Source of the DNA: Massilia atriviolacea
GTDB taxonomy: Bacteria; Pseudomonadota; Gammaproteobacteria; Burkholderiales; Burkholderiaceae_D
Direction of reading: 5' to 3'
DNA length: 50,179 nt
NCBI RefSeq assembly: GCF_003953935.1
Contig: NZ_RXLQ01000019.1
Coordinates: forward strand, 78,349 to 128,527
In this document: positions 8,668 to 16,867 of the stretch, one piece after another
Layout: each line of letters begins with the position of its first letter
Position numbering within the stretch: the first letter of the stretch is position 1
Program-made: the position numbers and the translations under genes
Notes under the pieces: model-generated
Told to the model about the DNA's origin: nothing
The model's database searches: none
What the model saw: only the letters and a program-made list of their open reading frames with translations

Positions 8668-9321
8668 TCAGCGCACGCTCTGGATCAGGAAGCTGTCCTG
8701 GCCGCAGCTGCTTTGCGAGCGCTTCACCTGGCCCGGGCTGCAGCTGCGCGAGCTGCCGTTCTTGTCGTAGCAGGCATGCACCTCGCGCAGGAAGCGCCCG
8801 CCGCTGGCGCAGAACGGCAGCACGCCATCCCTGGCCAGATTCGGATTGGCGCCCTTGAAGGCGCTGTACAGCTCCGCGTTGGTGGTGCGCAGCGGCGCCA
8901 CCGGCTTTTGATACGGCGCGGGGATCGCCAATTGATCCTTGAGTTTGGCCGACAGCTCGAAGTAGGCCGCCGGTTCCAGTCCCGAGCAGGTGCCGTGCTT
9001 GCTCCATTCGTGGCCGATCAGTTTCGGCGAGGGGAACAGCGGCGTGTACTTTTCGCGCACGTCGTCGGGCAGCTTCTGCTTGCTGCAGTTCGACGGATAG
9101 CCGCTTTCGTACTGCGGCCACAGCCCGTGCAGCACGAAGCCGAGCTGGCGCCCGACTGCGCACTGGTCCGGGTCGCTGCGGCTGGCGCAGTAGGACGGCG
9201 ACCAGCTCAGCGCCACCGCGTAGTAATCGAACTGTCCGGTGACCGCGCGCGGCGCCTTGGCCTGGGCCGCCCCGGCCAGGGCCATCAATGCCACCAGTGC
9301 GTATTGCCGTAATTTGAGCAT
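8668..9321 (-). CDS. Secreted ribonuclease T2 family protein
   Basis: An endoribonuclease of the RNase T2 family, exported to the periplasm or outside. It has a signal peptide (1-21, ending AGAAQA) and both catalytic signatures: CAS I as FVLHGLWPQ and CAS II as HEWSKHGTC, each with its catalytic histidine, plus the Glu and Lys of CAS II. Cysteines are placed for disulfides. The 217-residue length is normal for bacterial members. It converges on the small GIY-YIG-like gene with a 4-base gap, so the two transcription units meet end to end. E. coli Rna (RNase I) is a relative, but orthology is not claimed. Confidence 0.9.
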   Translation of the reverse strand: MLKLRQYALVALMALAGAAQAKAPRAVTGQFDYYAVALSWSPSYCASRSDPDQCAVGRQLGFVLHGLWPQYESGYPSNCSKQKLPDDVREKYTPLFPSPKLIGHEWSKHGTCSGLEPAAYFELSAKLKDQLAIPAPYQKPVAPLRTTNAELYSAFKGANPNLARDGVLPFCASGGRFLREVHACYDKNGSSRSCSPGQVKRSQSSCGQDSFLIQSVR

Positions 9322-9503
9322 GCTATCTCCGCGTCGAAGGTTGAACGAATGGCTATTTTATCTGCAAAATGTGTATGAAAAGCATTGATTTAGCTGCTTG
9401 CTGACGGCGGCCAAGCTTGCGCCGGCCAGGCGCGTCGCGTCGCTTTCCGATCCGGATCCACCCGGCTGATAAAATAGCAATATCTGTTCAACCGAGAATC
9501 ACC

Positions 9504-10049
9504 ATGGAAAAAATCATCCCCCACTTCGGCGCCATCAACCTGGCATTGCCCGAGGAATACAACGAAGCGACCTACCTTGTTGATGGACGGGAAATCGACC
9601 TCTCGCTCGCTTTCTTCAATGCATTCGAGGGAGAGGATGGGATCACCGAGTTTTCGGCAGTCAAGGACCTGGATCCGGCCGTGCTCGACCGCGTTGCGCA
9701 CTTCATGCAGGATCTCGACAGCAAGATCGCGCGCGCGCATGCGGCCTGCGTGGCCGATTTCCATGCCGGCGGCGTGGTCAGGGACACCTATGTCGACCAT
9801 CACCTGGAAGAGTTTTCGCCCGAGGAACTGGCGGCAACGATCGAAGGCACCGACGCCGCCCTGCCGGTCGAGGAACGCTTGCTGGCGACCCTGCACCTGA
9901 GCCATGTCGGCCTGCATCCGATGCCGGACGAGTCGGATGCTTCGTTTGCGATGTTCGATTTCACCTTCGGCGAGGACCTGACCAACTATGTGGTCGCGGT
10001 CAAGTTTGCCGAAGACGGGACGATCCAGGGCATCGACGTCGAAAGCTGA
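9504..10049 (+). CDS. DUF2004-like cytoplasmic protein
   Basis: An acidic 181-residue protein without signal peptide or membrane segment. The N-terminal half (HFGAINLALPEEYNEATYLVDGREIDLSLAFF) and the tail (FDFTFGEDLTNYVVAVKFAEDG) resemble proteins grouped as DUF2004, which have no established function and often occur near toxin-immunity or polymorphic loci. That assignment is from memory of the family pattern and is moderate only. It stands alone between two minus-strand genes. An AT-rich stretch with GATAAAATAG (about 9468-9477) upstream may be the promoter. Confidence 0.7.
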   Translation: MEKIIPHFGAINLALPEEYNEATYLVDGREIDLSLAFFNAFEGEDGITEFSAVKDLDPAVLDRVAHFMQDLDSKIARAHAACVADFHAGGVVRDTYVDHHLEEFSPEELAATIEGTDAALPVEERLLATLHLSHVGLHPMPDESDASFAMFDFTFGEDLTNYVVAVKFAEDGTIQGIDVES

Positions 10050-10067
10050 GTCGGCCGCAGCCGCGCC

Positions 10068-10631
10068 CTAGCGGGGACCGGCGCGGCGGCGCCGGCGGGC
10101 CATGCCCAGGCCGGCTGCGCCGATCGCCAGCAAGGCCAGGGAGAGCGGCTCCGGCACCGCGTTGACCGCCTCGATCGCAAACCGGGTCTGGTCGGTCCAG
10201 AGCCAGCCGCGCGTGTCGACGCCGTTGGCGCTGCGGTAGTTGTAGACGTATTCCTCGCCGGTAATGGTCGAGCTGTTGACCTGGTAGGCGACGTCCGTGA
10301 TCGACCAGGTGGTGGCGAACTTGAGCGGACTGCCGATCCGGTAGCCGAAGCGGTCGATCGTGCACTTCCAGTAATACTGCTCGCCGACGCCGCAGCCGAT
10401 GTAATCGTTCGAGCCATTGTGCTTGAAGGAAATGAGTTCTTCCTTCGCGAACAGGCCGTCACCGTTCAGGTCGTCGGCGATAAAACTGCCCGCGATCAGT
10501 GCCGCCGGATCGAAGCGGTCGGCGACCTTGTCGTAAAACCCCGTATAGCTGAACTGAAACTCGATGGGAACTGCCTGCGCTGCCGCGGCGCACCCTGCAA
10601 GCGCCGCCGCGCCGATCAATCTGGAGAACAT
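10068..10631 (-). CDS. PEP-CTERM sorting domain protein, exported
   Basis: An exported 187-residue protein with an N-terminal signal peptide (1-20, ending AAAQA) and a C-terminal exosortase sorting signal: VPEP, a hydrophobic helix (about 159-175) and an arginine-rich tail (RRRRR). The middle carries DDLNGDGLF, which may be a calcium-binding loop, and two cysteines about ten residues apart near the middle. The start was set at MFSRLIGAAAL because the upstream in-frame extension lacks signal character. Such proteins are recognised by EpsH/XrtA-type exosortases and are linked to exopolysaccharide and floc formation in Massilia-like bacteria. No exosortase is in this window. Confidence 0.85.
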   Translation of the reverse strand: MFSRLIGAAALAGCAAAAQAVPIEFQFSYTGFYDKVADRFDPAALIAGSFIADDLNGDGLFAKEELISFKHNGSNDYIGCGVGEQYYWKCTIDRFGYRIGSPLKFATTWSITDVAYQVNSSTITGEEYVYNYRSANGVDTRGWLWTDQTRFAIEAVNAVPEPLSLALLAIGAAGLGMARRRRRAGPR

Positions 10632-11018
10632 GGCTACCTCCGCTGAGGAATCAAGAAACTTCCGGGGCGAACAAACGGCGCCCGGCCTGCCACGTGAACC
10701 ACGTGTCTGCGGATCGTAGCAGGCGGACTGGTGCGCTCCGTAGCATATGCGCAACACATAAGATTTACTGTGGAAAAGTTCTTGCGAGATTTTCCAAACC
10801 GTGGGGCGATCCTGGCCGGACCGGCCTGGGCGCGCTATATCAGAATGACGTCGTAGTATTTTTTGATGTGCAGCTAGCTGCAAACAGGAAAGCGATGACT
10901 AGGAAAAAAGCGCATCGGAAGGACGTCAAACTCCATAAAGTGTAAAGGAGGCCGCGTTTCATGGTATCGGCTCGCGGGACGGCATAGCCTCGCGCCAACC
11001 GGAAACAGGACCCGTGTT
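10632..11018. other. Gene-free stretch of 387 bases with a repeat of the rng 3' end
   Basis: No convincing gene is present. The left part is the leader of the minus-strand PEP-CTERM gene. The right part is richer in A+T than the surroundings. It contains the 17-nt repeat at 10839-10855 that matches the end of rng and may mark the left edge of an inserted block. An 83-codon plus-strand frame (10694-10945) lacks a ribosome site and recognisable features. Confidence 0.6.
10839..10855. repeat. Left copy of 17-nt direct repeat (rng 3'-end duplicate)
   Basis: ATCAGAATGACGTCGTA here is identical to 12867-12883, which encodes the last residues of RNase G on the minus strand. Read on the minus strand, this left copy still spells Tyr-Asp-Val-Ile-Leu followed by Ile and an in-frame TAG. 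The two copies enclose about 2.0 kb holding the flavoprotein and TetR genes. Confidence 0.75.
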
Positions 11019-11912
11019 CTAGGGCAGCATTGATTGCTGGGCGAAGATCCCCGCCATCGCGCCCTGCGACGACGCTAGTGTGACAGAGGGGATCTGGAGC
11101 GTGGCGAGGTCGCCGGCGGCGTAGATGCCGGGTATGCTGGTTTGGCGGCGCTCGTCGACTTTCAGGGCGATGCCGCTGGGCGTATCGACCGTGGCGAGGC
11201 CCAGCGATTCATGCAGGCTCGCAGACGGCTTGTTGCGTGGATGCGCGAAGAGCACGTCAACCGCAATACTGCGACGCTCATCCAGATTGACGGTGCCGAT
11301 CTGACCCTTGTCATGGGCGATCTCGATGATCCGGCCATCAACGACAGGTATCGTGCGCCGTGCCAGATCGGCCCGGATCTCTGGCGGGATCTCGTATCCA
11401 TCGGCGAAGACGGTCAGGTTGCTGGTCCAATCGTGGAACAGCCTGGCAGATTGGTACGAATGCTGGCCGGACCAGACCAGGCCCCAGTGCTGGTCGGCAA
11501 CTTCAAAACCGTCGCAATAGGGGCAGGGCACAATGGTCTTGCCCCAGCATTCGGCAAAGCCGGGAACGTCAGGCATGTGGTCTGCGACGCCATAGCTCAA
11601 GATGAGGCGGCGCGCCTTGAGGCTACCGCCATCGACCGTACGAACGGAAAAATCGTCGATCGCGCCCGAAACACTGTCGGCCCGTGCACGGACCAGCTTG
11701 ATCGTGGGATACCGCGCCAGCTGCTGACGCGCCTCGGCCAGGATGTCCAGCGGCGGTTTATGGTCGTGGCCGAGCAGGCCATGTGAGTGGCCAGCGAAGC
11801 GATTGCGCGGCAGCCCGGTATCGAGAACGGTGACAGTGCGGCGGGCACGGCCGAGCTGAAGGGCGGCGGCGAGGCCAGCAAAGCTGCCGCCGATGATGAT
11901 AACGTCATTCAT
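11019..11912 (-). CDS. FAD-dependent pyridine nucleotide-disulfide oxidoreductase (thioredoxin reductase-like)
   Basis: A flavoprotein of the low-molecular-weight thioredoxin reductase fold. It has an FAD-binding GxGxxG-like motif (IIIGGSFAGLAAALQLGRA, 5-23), the redox-active CPYC pair (Cys130, Cys133) within CPYCDGFE, and a C-terminal GIYAAGDLA FAD motif. The NADPH-binding segment (GLVWSGQHSYQSA) departs from the usual GxGxxA, so nucleotide use may differ. I set the start at the second methionine (MNDVIIIGG), which has GGAG 9 bases upstream; an in-frame ATG five codons earlier is possible. It is divergent from the TetR gene, which probably regulates it. Base composition is lower in G+C than in the flanking genes. 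Confidence 0.85.
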   Translation of the reverse strand: MNDVIIIGGSFAGLAAALQLGRARRTVTVLDTGLPRNRFAGHSHGLLGHDHKPPLDILAEARQQLARYPTIKLVRARADSVSGAIDDFSVRTVDGGSLKARRLILSYGVADHMPDVPGFAECWGKTIVPCPYCDGFEVADQHWGLVWSGQHSYQSARLFHDWTSNLTVFADGYEIPPEIRADLARRTIPVVDGRIIEIAHDKGQIGTVNLDERRSIAVDVLFAHPRNKPSASLHESLGLATVDTPSGIALKVDERRQTSIPGIYAAGDLATLQIPSVTLASSQGAMAGIFAQQSMLP

Positions 11913-12098
11913 GATGATGCGCTCCATGCTGTAGAGGAAAGGATAAATTGGGTATGATGTGCCACGTCATCAGCGATTCACACTCGACACGGGCAGCGGG
12001 TGGCACTCCGGCCTCGGGGGGACGTCGCATTCACCGCAGGCCGGACTTCGCAATGGGGAGTACAGGTAGAAAGCTACGCATGACGCTTGCGCCATTAA

Positions 12099-12114
12099 GA
12101 TACTTTAGAGTATC
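12099..12114. promoter_or_regulatory. Perfect palindrome, candidate TetR operator
   Basis: GATACT-TTAG-AGTATC is a perfect 6-4-6 inverted repeat in the A+T-rich gap between the divergent flavoprotein and TetR genes. It lies 40 bases before the TetR start. TetR-family regulators often bind such sites next to their own gene. The assignment is inferred from position and symmetry only. Confidence 0.55.
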
Positions 12115-12153
12115 CTAATTCATTATTTAGAACACTGTCAAGTACTGAACTGC

Positions 12154-12795
12154 ATGACCGAAAACAGCTCGGGACGGCGCGGCCGCCCCATCAACGATGC
12201 GCTTGGCCAGACGATCGTCGACGCCGCCTGTGAACTTTTTGTGGAATTGGGTTTTCAAGCGACCACAATGGACAAGGTCGCCCAGCGGGCGAGGATCTCC
12301 AAGCTGAGTATTTATCGACACTTCGGGAGCAAAGAGGCGCTCTTCAGCGCAGCTATCGCGGCGCGTTGCCACCAGTTTTCCCCACAGGCGCTGTTCGACG
12401 GAATCGATGGCTCGGCCGAAGATCAGCTCATGGCGGTAGGAACGTCCCTGCTCCGGACGTTCCTGCACCCGGAGGTGCGCGGTGTCGACGCCATGATCAT
12501 GGCCGACAAGACCAATCAACAGTCCTTAAGCAAGCTCCAATACGACGCCGGCCCAGCCCACGTCATTGCCCAGATCGAGGCCTTGTTGCGTCAGCTGCAT
12601 GCGAAAGCGGCTCTTAGCGTCCCGGATCCCCTGCGGTCTGCACGGTTGTTTGCCGCGCTCTTCAAAGGATCCGATCTCTTGCATATCGCACGCTTCGATC
12701 GGGCGAGAGCAGAGGACGACAACGAAATCGAATCCTATTGCAAGTCGGCAGTTGCAATGTTCATCGCCGGCCACGGTGGTGCTGACTCCACTTAG
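12154..12795 (+). CDS. TetR/AcrR family transcriptional regulator
   Basis: A 213-residue one-component regulator. The N-terminal TetR helix-turn-helix is clear (IVDAACELFVELGFQATTMDKVAQRARISKLSIYRHFGSKEALF, about 23-66). The C-terminal ligand domain has a partial likeness to AefR-like TetR regulators, but the ligand is unknown. It is transcribed away from the flavoprotein gene, with a perfect palindrome in the shared upstream region. It lies in a block of lower G+C bounded by a direct repeat. Confidence 0.88.
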   Translation: MTENSSGRRGRPINDALGQTIVDAACELFVELGFQATTMDKVAQRARISKLSIYRHFGSKEALFSAAIAARCHQFSPQALFDGIDGSAEDQLMAVGTSLLRTFLHPEVRGVDAMIMADKTNQQSLSKLQYDAGPAHVIAQIEALLRQLHAKAALSVPDPLRSARLFAALFKGSDLLHIARFDRARAEDDNEIESYCKSAVAMFIAGHGGADST

Positions 12796-12862
12796 CTGCG
12801 TGGCAAGCACTTACTTTGAATTTAATTCTTGCGTAACTGCTTGAAAATAATAAGCTTTTTTG

Positions 12863-14326
12863 TTACATCAGAATGACGTCGTACTGTTCCTGGTGATACG
12901 CGGTTTCCACCTGCAGCGAGATCTGCTTGCCGATGAAGTCGCCCAGCATCGCCAGGTGCTGCGATTCTTCTTCTAGGAACAGGTCCACCACTTCCTGCGA
13001 GGCCAGGATGCGGAATTCGCGCGGGTTGAACTGCTTCGCCTCGCGCATCAGCTCGCGCAGGATTTCGTAGCAGATGGTGCGGCTGGTTTTCACCTGGCCC
13101 TTGCCGGCGCAGGCCGGGCAGGGTTCGCACAGGATGTGCGCGAGCGATTCGCGCGTGCGCTTCCTCGTCATTTCCACCAGTCCCAGCGCCGAAAAGCCCG
13201 ACACCGACACCTTGGTGCGGTCGCGCGACAGGGTCTTCTTCAACTCCGCCAGCACCGCCTGGCGGTGCTCGTTGTTGTCCATGTCGATGAAGTCGAGGAT
13301 GATGATGCCGCCCAGGTTACGCAGCCGCAGCTGGCGCGCGATCGCATGCGCCGCTTCCAGGTTGGTCTTGAAAATGGTGTCGGCAAAATTGCGCCCGCCG
13401 ACAAAACCGCCGGTGTTGACGTCGATGGTGGTCATGGCCTCGGTCTGGTCGACGATCAGGTAGCCGCCCGACTTGAGGTCCACGCGCCGTCCCAGCGCGC
13501 GCAGGATTTCTTCTTCCACGCCGTACAGGTCGAACAGCGGACGCTCGCCGGTGTAGTGCTGCAGGCGCGTGAGCACGGTCGGCGTGTAGGCCTTGGCGAA
13601 TTCGACCAGCATCGCGTGGTTCTCGCGCGAGTCGACCTGGATGGTGGCCGTCTCGTCGTGCACGAAGTCGCGCAGCACGCGCTGGGCCAGGCTCAGGTCC
13701 TGGTACAGCAGGCTGGTGGCGGGACGCGTCTTGGCGCCGTGCAGGATCGCGCTCCAGGTCTTGCGCAGGTAGTCGACGTCGGCCGCCAGGTCGCTGTCGG
13801 ACGCTTCCTCGGCCATGGTGCGCACGATGTAGCCGCCTTTTTCCTCGGGCGGCAGCAGGCTGTGAAGGCGCGTGCGCAGCAGTTCGCGCTCGGATTCCTT
13901 TTCGATCTTTTGCGAGATCCCGATATGGCTGTCCTGCGGCAGGTACACCAGCATGCGCCCGGCAATCGAAATCTGGGTCGACAGGCGCGCGCCCTTGGTG
14001 CCGATCGGGTCCTTGATCACCTGCACCGTCAGCACCTGGCCGTCGAACAGGATCTTTTCGATCGGGGTCGGCGCCACGCTCGGGCCTTCATGGGTGCGCG
14101 CTTCCCAGATGTCGGCCACGTGCAGGAAGGCGGCGCGTTCCAGGCCGATGTCGATAAAGGCCGACTGCATCCCCGGCAGCACGCGCACCACCTTGCCCGA
14201 GTAGACGTTACCGGCCAGCCCGCGCGTGAGGGTGCGCTCGATGTGCAGTTCCTGCACGGCGCCTTGCAGGATCAGCGCCACGCGCGTCTCCTGCGGAGTG
14301 ATGTTGATCAGGATGTCTTCGTTCAT
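12863..14326 (-). CDS. rng: Ribonuclease G
   Basis: Endoribonuclease of the RNase E/G family, acting in 16S rRNA 5' maturation and mRNA turnover. The 487-residue protein has the S1 RNA-binding region near the N-terminus (GNVYSGKVVRVLPGMQSAFIDIGLERAAFLH), the DNase I-like catalytic part with TIDVNTGGFVGG and the metal-binding IILDFIDMDNNEHR, and the Zn-link CEPC motif. It lacks the long C-terminal scaffold of RNase E. It is the last gene of the minus-strand block, 70 bases after maf. Its final codons form the right copy of the 17-nt direct repeat. Confidence 0.96.
   Translation of the reverse strand: MNEDILINITPQETRVALILQGAVQELHIERTLTRGLAGNVYSGKVVRVLPGMQSAFIDIGLERAAFLHVADIWEARTHEGPSVAPTPIEKILFDGQVLTVQVIKDPIGTKGARLSTQISIAGRMLVYLPQDSHIGISQKIEKESERELLRTRLHSLLPPEEKGGYIVRTMAEEASDSDLAADVDYLRKTWSAILHGAKTRPATSLLYQDLSLAQRVLRDFVHDETATIQVDSRENHAMLVEFAKAYTPTVLTRLQHYTGERPLFDLYGVEEEILRALGRRVDLKSGGYLIVDQTEAMTTIDVNTGGFVGGRNFADTIFKTNLEAAHAIARQLRLRNLGGIIILDFIDMDNNEHRQAVLAELKKTLSRDRTKVSVSGFSALGLVEMTRKRTRESLAHILCEPCPACAGKGQVKTSRTICYEILRELMREAKQFNPREFRILASQEVVDLFLEEESQHLAMLGDFIGKQISLQVETAYHQEQYDVILM
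12867..12883. repeat. Right copy of 17-nt direct repeat (3' end of rng)
   Basis: Identical to 10839-10855. Here it encodes the last residues of RNase G (YDVIL followed by Met and TAA). It is the candidate junction of the 2.0-kb block carrying the flavoprotein and TetR genes. Confidence 0.75.
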
Positions 14327-14396
14327 GGTTCAGGGCCGCCGTGCAGATTGTTGTTGTAGGGCCGGGGGGCGCGTCCGGCGCGCGCGCAGGAGCGCA

Positions 14397-15017
14397 TCAG
14401 GCCAGCGGAATGCCCGCTTCGCGCAGCAGTTGCGCGGTCTCGAAAAGGGGCAGTCCGACGATGCCAGAATGGCTGCCTTCGATGTGTTCGACGAACAGCG
14501 CGGCCAGGCCTTGCAGGCCGTAGCCGCCGGCCTTGTCGTACGGTTCGGGGGTGGAGCAGTAAGCCTTGATCGAGGCCGCCGACAGCTTGGCGAAGCGCAC
14601 CTGCGACACCTGCGTGACCTGGCGCTGCATGTCGGTGTGATAGACGGCGATCGCGGTCATGACCTGGTGGGTGCGGCCGGACAGCCGTTCGAGCATCTCC
14701 ATCGCCTCGTTGGGCGAACCGGGTTTGCCGAGGATGGCGCCGTCGATGGTGACGGTGGTGTCGGCCGCCAGCACCGGACGCAGGGTCAGGCGGCGGTGCT
14801 GCACCATGTTCCAGCCGAAGGCCGCTTTTTCCCTGGCCACGCGCGCCACGTAGTCGATGGCCGCTTCGCCCGGGTTCACCAGTTCGGTCACGTCCGGGCC
14901 GCGCGGGGTATCGTTGCGCAGCGTGAGCAGCTCGAATTCGACGCCGATCTGGCGCAGCAATTCGCGCCGGCGCGGGCTTTTGGAGGCAAGGTAGATTTTT
15001 TTGTCGATCGGTTTCAT
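14397..15017 (-). CDS. maf: Maf family nucleoside triphosphate pyrophosphatase
   Basis: House-cleaning nucleotide pyrophosphatase that hydrolyses non-canonical or excess NTPs to NMP and PPi. The 206-residue protein shows the Maf signature LASKSPRRRELLRQIG at the N-terminus, VLAADTTVTIDGAILGKP with the conserved aspartates, and YDKAGGYGLQGLA with the conserved lysine. The AADTTV form points to the dTTP/UTP-preferring YhdE branch. It follows rlmH by 15 bases in the block ending with rng, a usual Burkholderiales arrangement. Confidence 0.94.
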   Translation of the reverse strand: MKPIDKKIYLASKSPRRRELLRQIGVEFELLTLRNDTPRGPDVTELVNPGEAAIDYVARVAREKAAFGWNMVQHRRLTLRPVLAADTTVTIDGAILGKPGSPNEAMEMLERLSGRTHQVMTAIAVYHTDMQRQVTQVSQVRFAKLSAASIKAYCSTPEPYDKAGGYGLQGLAALFVEHIEGSHSGIVGLPLFETAQLLREAGIPLA

Positions 15018-15032
15018 CGGATTCCCGTTTTT

Positions 15033-15503
15033 TCAGACGCGATGATAAGGGTGATTCTGCGTGATCGACCACGCCCTATACAACTGCTCGGCAAGCATAA
15101 CACGCACGATGCCGTGCGGGAGCGTCATACTGGAAATACGAATCAGCCCCTCGGCGCGCGCCTTGAGCTCGGGATCGAGGCCGTCGGCCCCGCCGATCAG
15201 GAAGACGGTGTCGCGTCCGTCCTGCTGCCACTGCATCAGCTGCTGGGACAGGCCCACGCTGGTCAGGTCCTTGCCGCGTTCGTCGAGCGCGATGATGCGG
15301 GCGCTCTTGGGCAGGACCGCTTCGATGCGCTCGCGTTCGAGCGCCATGGCGGTGGCCGCCGTCTTGCTGCCGGAGCGTTCGACCGGCTTGATTTCCTTGA
15401 GCACGATGCGCAGTTCGGGTGGCATGCGCTTCGTGTACTCGGAAAAGCCGGTCTCGATCCAGGCGGGCATCTTGTGGCCGACCGCAGCGATCATGAGCTG
15501 CAT
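15033..15503 (-). CDS. rlmH: 23S rRNA (pseudouridine1915-N3)-methyltransferase RlmH
   Basis: SPOUT-class methyltransferase that methylates pseudouridine 1915 in helix 69 of 23S rRNA. The 156-residue length is typical. Family features are [15 protein letters not shown], the SAM-binding FLIGGADGL, and the C-terminal [20 protein letters not shown] and HPYHR, which contribute to catalysis. It follows rsfS by 6 bases, as in most proteobacteria. Confidence 0.97.
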   Translation of the reverse strand: MQLMIAAVGHKMPAWIETGFSEYTKRMPPELRIVLKEIKPVERSGSKTAATAMALERERIEAVLPKSARIIALDERGKDLTSVGLSQQLMQWQQDGRDTVFLIGGADGLDPELKARAEGLIRISSMTLPHGIVRVMLAEQLYRAWSITQNHPYHRV

Positions 15504-15509
15504 CGATGC

Positions 15510-16211
15510 TTACTCGGCGTCTTTTTTGGCGACGCGCTTGATGACTTTCTTGACCGGTGCGGCGTCGGCCGGGGCTTTCGGCGTCTTGGCGGCGGCGCGT
15601 TTCGGCGGCAGTGCCTTGAGTGCCTTGACGGCGGCTTCTTCCGACTTGGTGGCGGCGACCTTCACCACTTTGCCGACGGCCTTGGTCGCGGCTTTTTTGG
15701 CCGGCGCCTTTTTGGCGGCGGGAGCTGCCTTGGCGGCGGCTGCTTTTTTGGCGGCGGGCTTGCGCTCGTTGACCGGCTTGACTTCCGGCGCGTCCTGGGT
15801 CGAGGCGAGGTGCTTCGACTTCGGCTTGACTTCGGCCGCTTCGGCCGCTTCGGCGGTGCTCTTGCGCTTGGCCGCGCCCAGCTTGACCGGCTTGTCGCCC
15901 CAGATTTCTTCGAGACGGTAGTACTGGCGGATCGCCGGCTGCATGATGTGGACGATCATGTCGCCCAGATCGACCAGGACCCATTCGCCGGTGTCTTCGC
16001 CTTCGATGCCGACCACGTCGCCGCCGGCCGCTTTTACCTTGTCGCGCACCGATGCGGCGAGCGCCTTGGTCTGACGGTTGGAGGTGCCGGAAACGACGGC
16101 GATGCGGTCAAAGAGGCTGGTCAGGTGAACGGTATCGAACACGGTAATGTCCTGGCCCTTCACGTCTTCGAGGGCGTCGACGACGAGGGTCTGCAGTTTT
16201 TTAATATCCAT
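15510..16211 (-). CDS. rsfS: Ribosome silencing factor RsfS with Lys/Ala-rich C-terminal extension
   Basis: RsfS binds uL14 and blocks joining of the ribosomal subunits in stationary phase or starvation. Residues 1 to about 110 form the usual domain (LQTLVVDALEDVKGQDITVFDT, then EDTGEWVLVDLGDMIVHIM and YYRLEEIWGD). The family is normally about 105-130 residues; this protein has 233. The extra ~120 residues are a low-complexity, strongly basic tail of Ala, Lys and Pro (AAKKAAAAKAAPAAKKAPAKK), like histone-H1-type tails. The start codon overlaps the nadD stop by one base (TAATG). Confidence 0.93.
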   Translation of the reverse strand: MDIKKLQTLVVDALEDVKGQDITVFDTVHLTSLFDRIAVVSGTSNRQTKALAASVRDKVKAAGGDVVGIEGEDTGEWVLVDLGDMIVHIMQPAIRQYYRLEEIWGDKPVKLGAAKRKSTAEAAEAAEVKPKSKHLASTQDAPEVKPVNERKPAAKKAAAAKAAPAAKKAPAKKAATKAVGKVVKVAATKSEEAAVKALKALPPKRAAAKTPKAPADAAPVKKVIKRVAKKDAE

Positions 16212-16867
16212 TAGATTTCGTATAAATTATGTTGTTGAATATAGTCTAGCACTACCGGGGAGATAAGCGAGTTTGCCTTCTCGCCCCGTTGTAATGCCGC
16301 ACGAATCTGGGTGGCGGAGATGTCCACGTCCAGCGTCTCGGCCAGGTAAGCCCTGCCGGACGGGGTGTTACGCAATTGCGCCAGGCTGCCCCGGCGCATG
16401 GTGAGTTCGCTGGCGACGGCCGCCGGCAATGCCGCATCGGCCATCGAAAATCCCGGGCGCGCAGCCACGCCGATATGGGCCAGTTCGAACAGCTGCCGCC
16501 ATTCGCGCCAGCTGTCGAGCTGCTGCAGCTGGTCGGACCCCATCAGGAAGACGATCGACGCATCAGGCCCGAGTTCGGCGCGTACGCTGCGCAAGGTGTC
16601 GATGGTGTAGGTCGGCGTGCCGCGTTCGATTTCCTGCAGGTCCAGCGTGACCGGGTGCGTGGCAGCGGCGCCGGCAAAGGCCAGGCGCAGCATGGCGATG
16701 CGGTCGGCGTCGCGCGCCTGCAAGCCGCTTTTCTGCCATGGGCTGCCGGCCGGCAGGATGCGCAACTGGTCCGGTTCGAGCAGGGTGGCAAACAAGGTGG
16801 CCAATGCCACATGACCGTTATGGACCGGGTCGAAACTGCCTCCCAGCAGTGCGACGCACAAGGTCAC
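16211..16867 (-). CDS. nadD: Nicotinate-nucleotide adenylyltransferase NadD
   Basis: Adenylylates nicotinate mononucleotide to deamido-NAD in NAD biosynthesis. The nucleotidyltransferase motif [11 protein letters not shown] is at residues 9-19 and the C-terminal ISATQIR motif is present. The start is a GTG overlapping the hemF stop (GTGA); no ATG lies between that point and the catalytic motif, so the GTG or the TTG two codons later must be used. Length from the GTG is 218 residues, normal for the family. Confidence 0.94.
   Translation of the reverse strand: MTLCVALLGGSFDPVHNGHVALATLFATLLEPDQLRILPAGSPWQKSGLQARDADRIAMLRLAFAGAAATHPVTLDLQEIERGTPTYTIDTLRSVRAELGPDASIVFLMGSDQLQQLDSWREWRQLFELAHIGVAARPGFSMADAALPAAVASELTMRRGSLAQLRNTPSGRAYLAETLDVDISATQIRAALQRGEKANSLISPVVLDYIQQHNLYEI

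Noticed and set aside
10694-10945. 83-codon plus-strand frame in the gap before the flavoprotein gene
   Set aside because: No ribosome site and no recognisable features; the region is better explained as flank of the candidate insertion.
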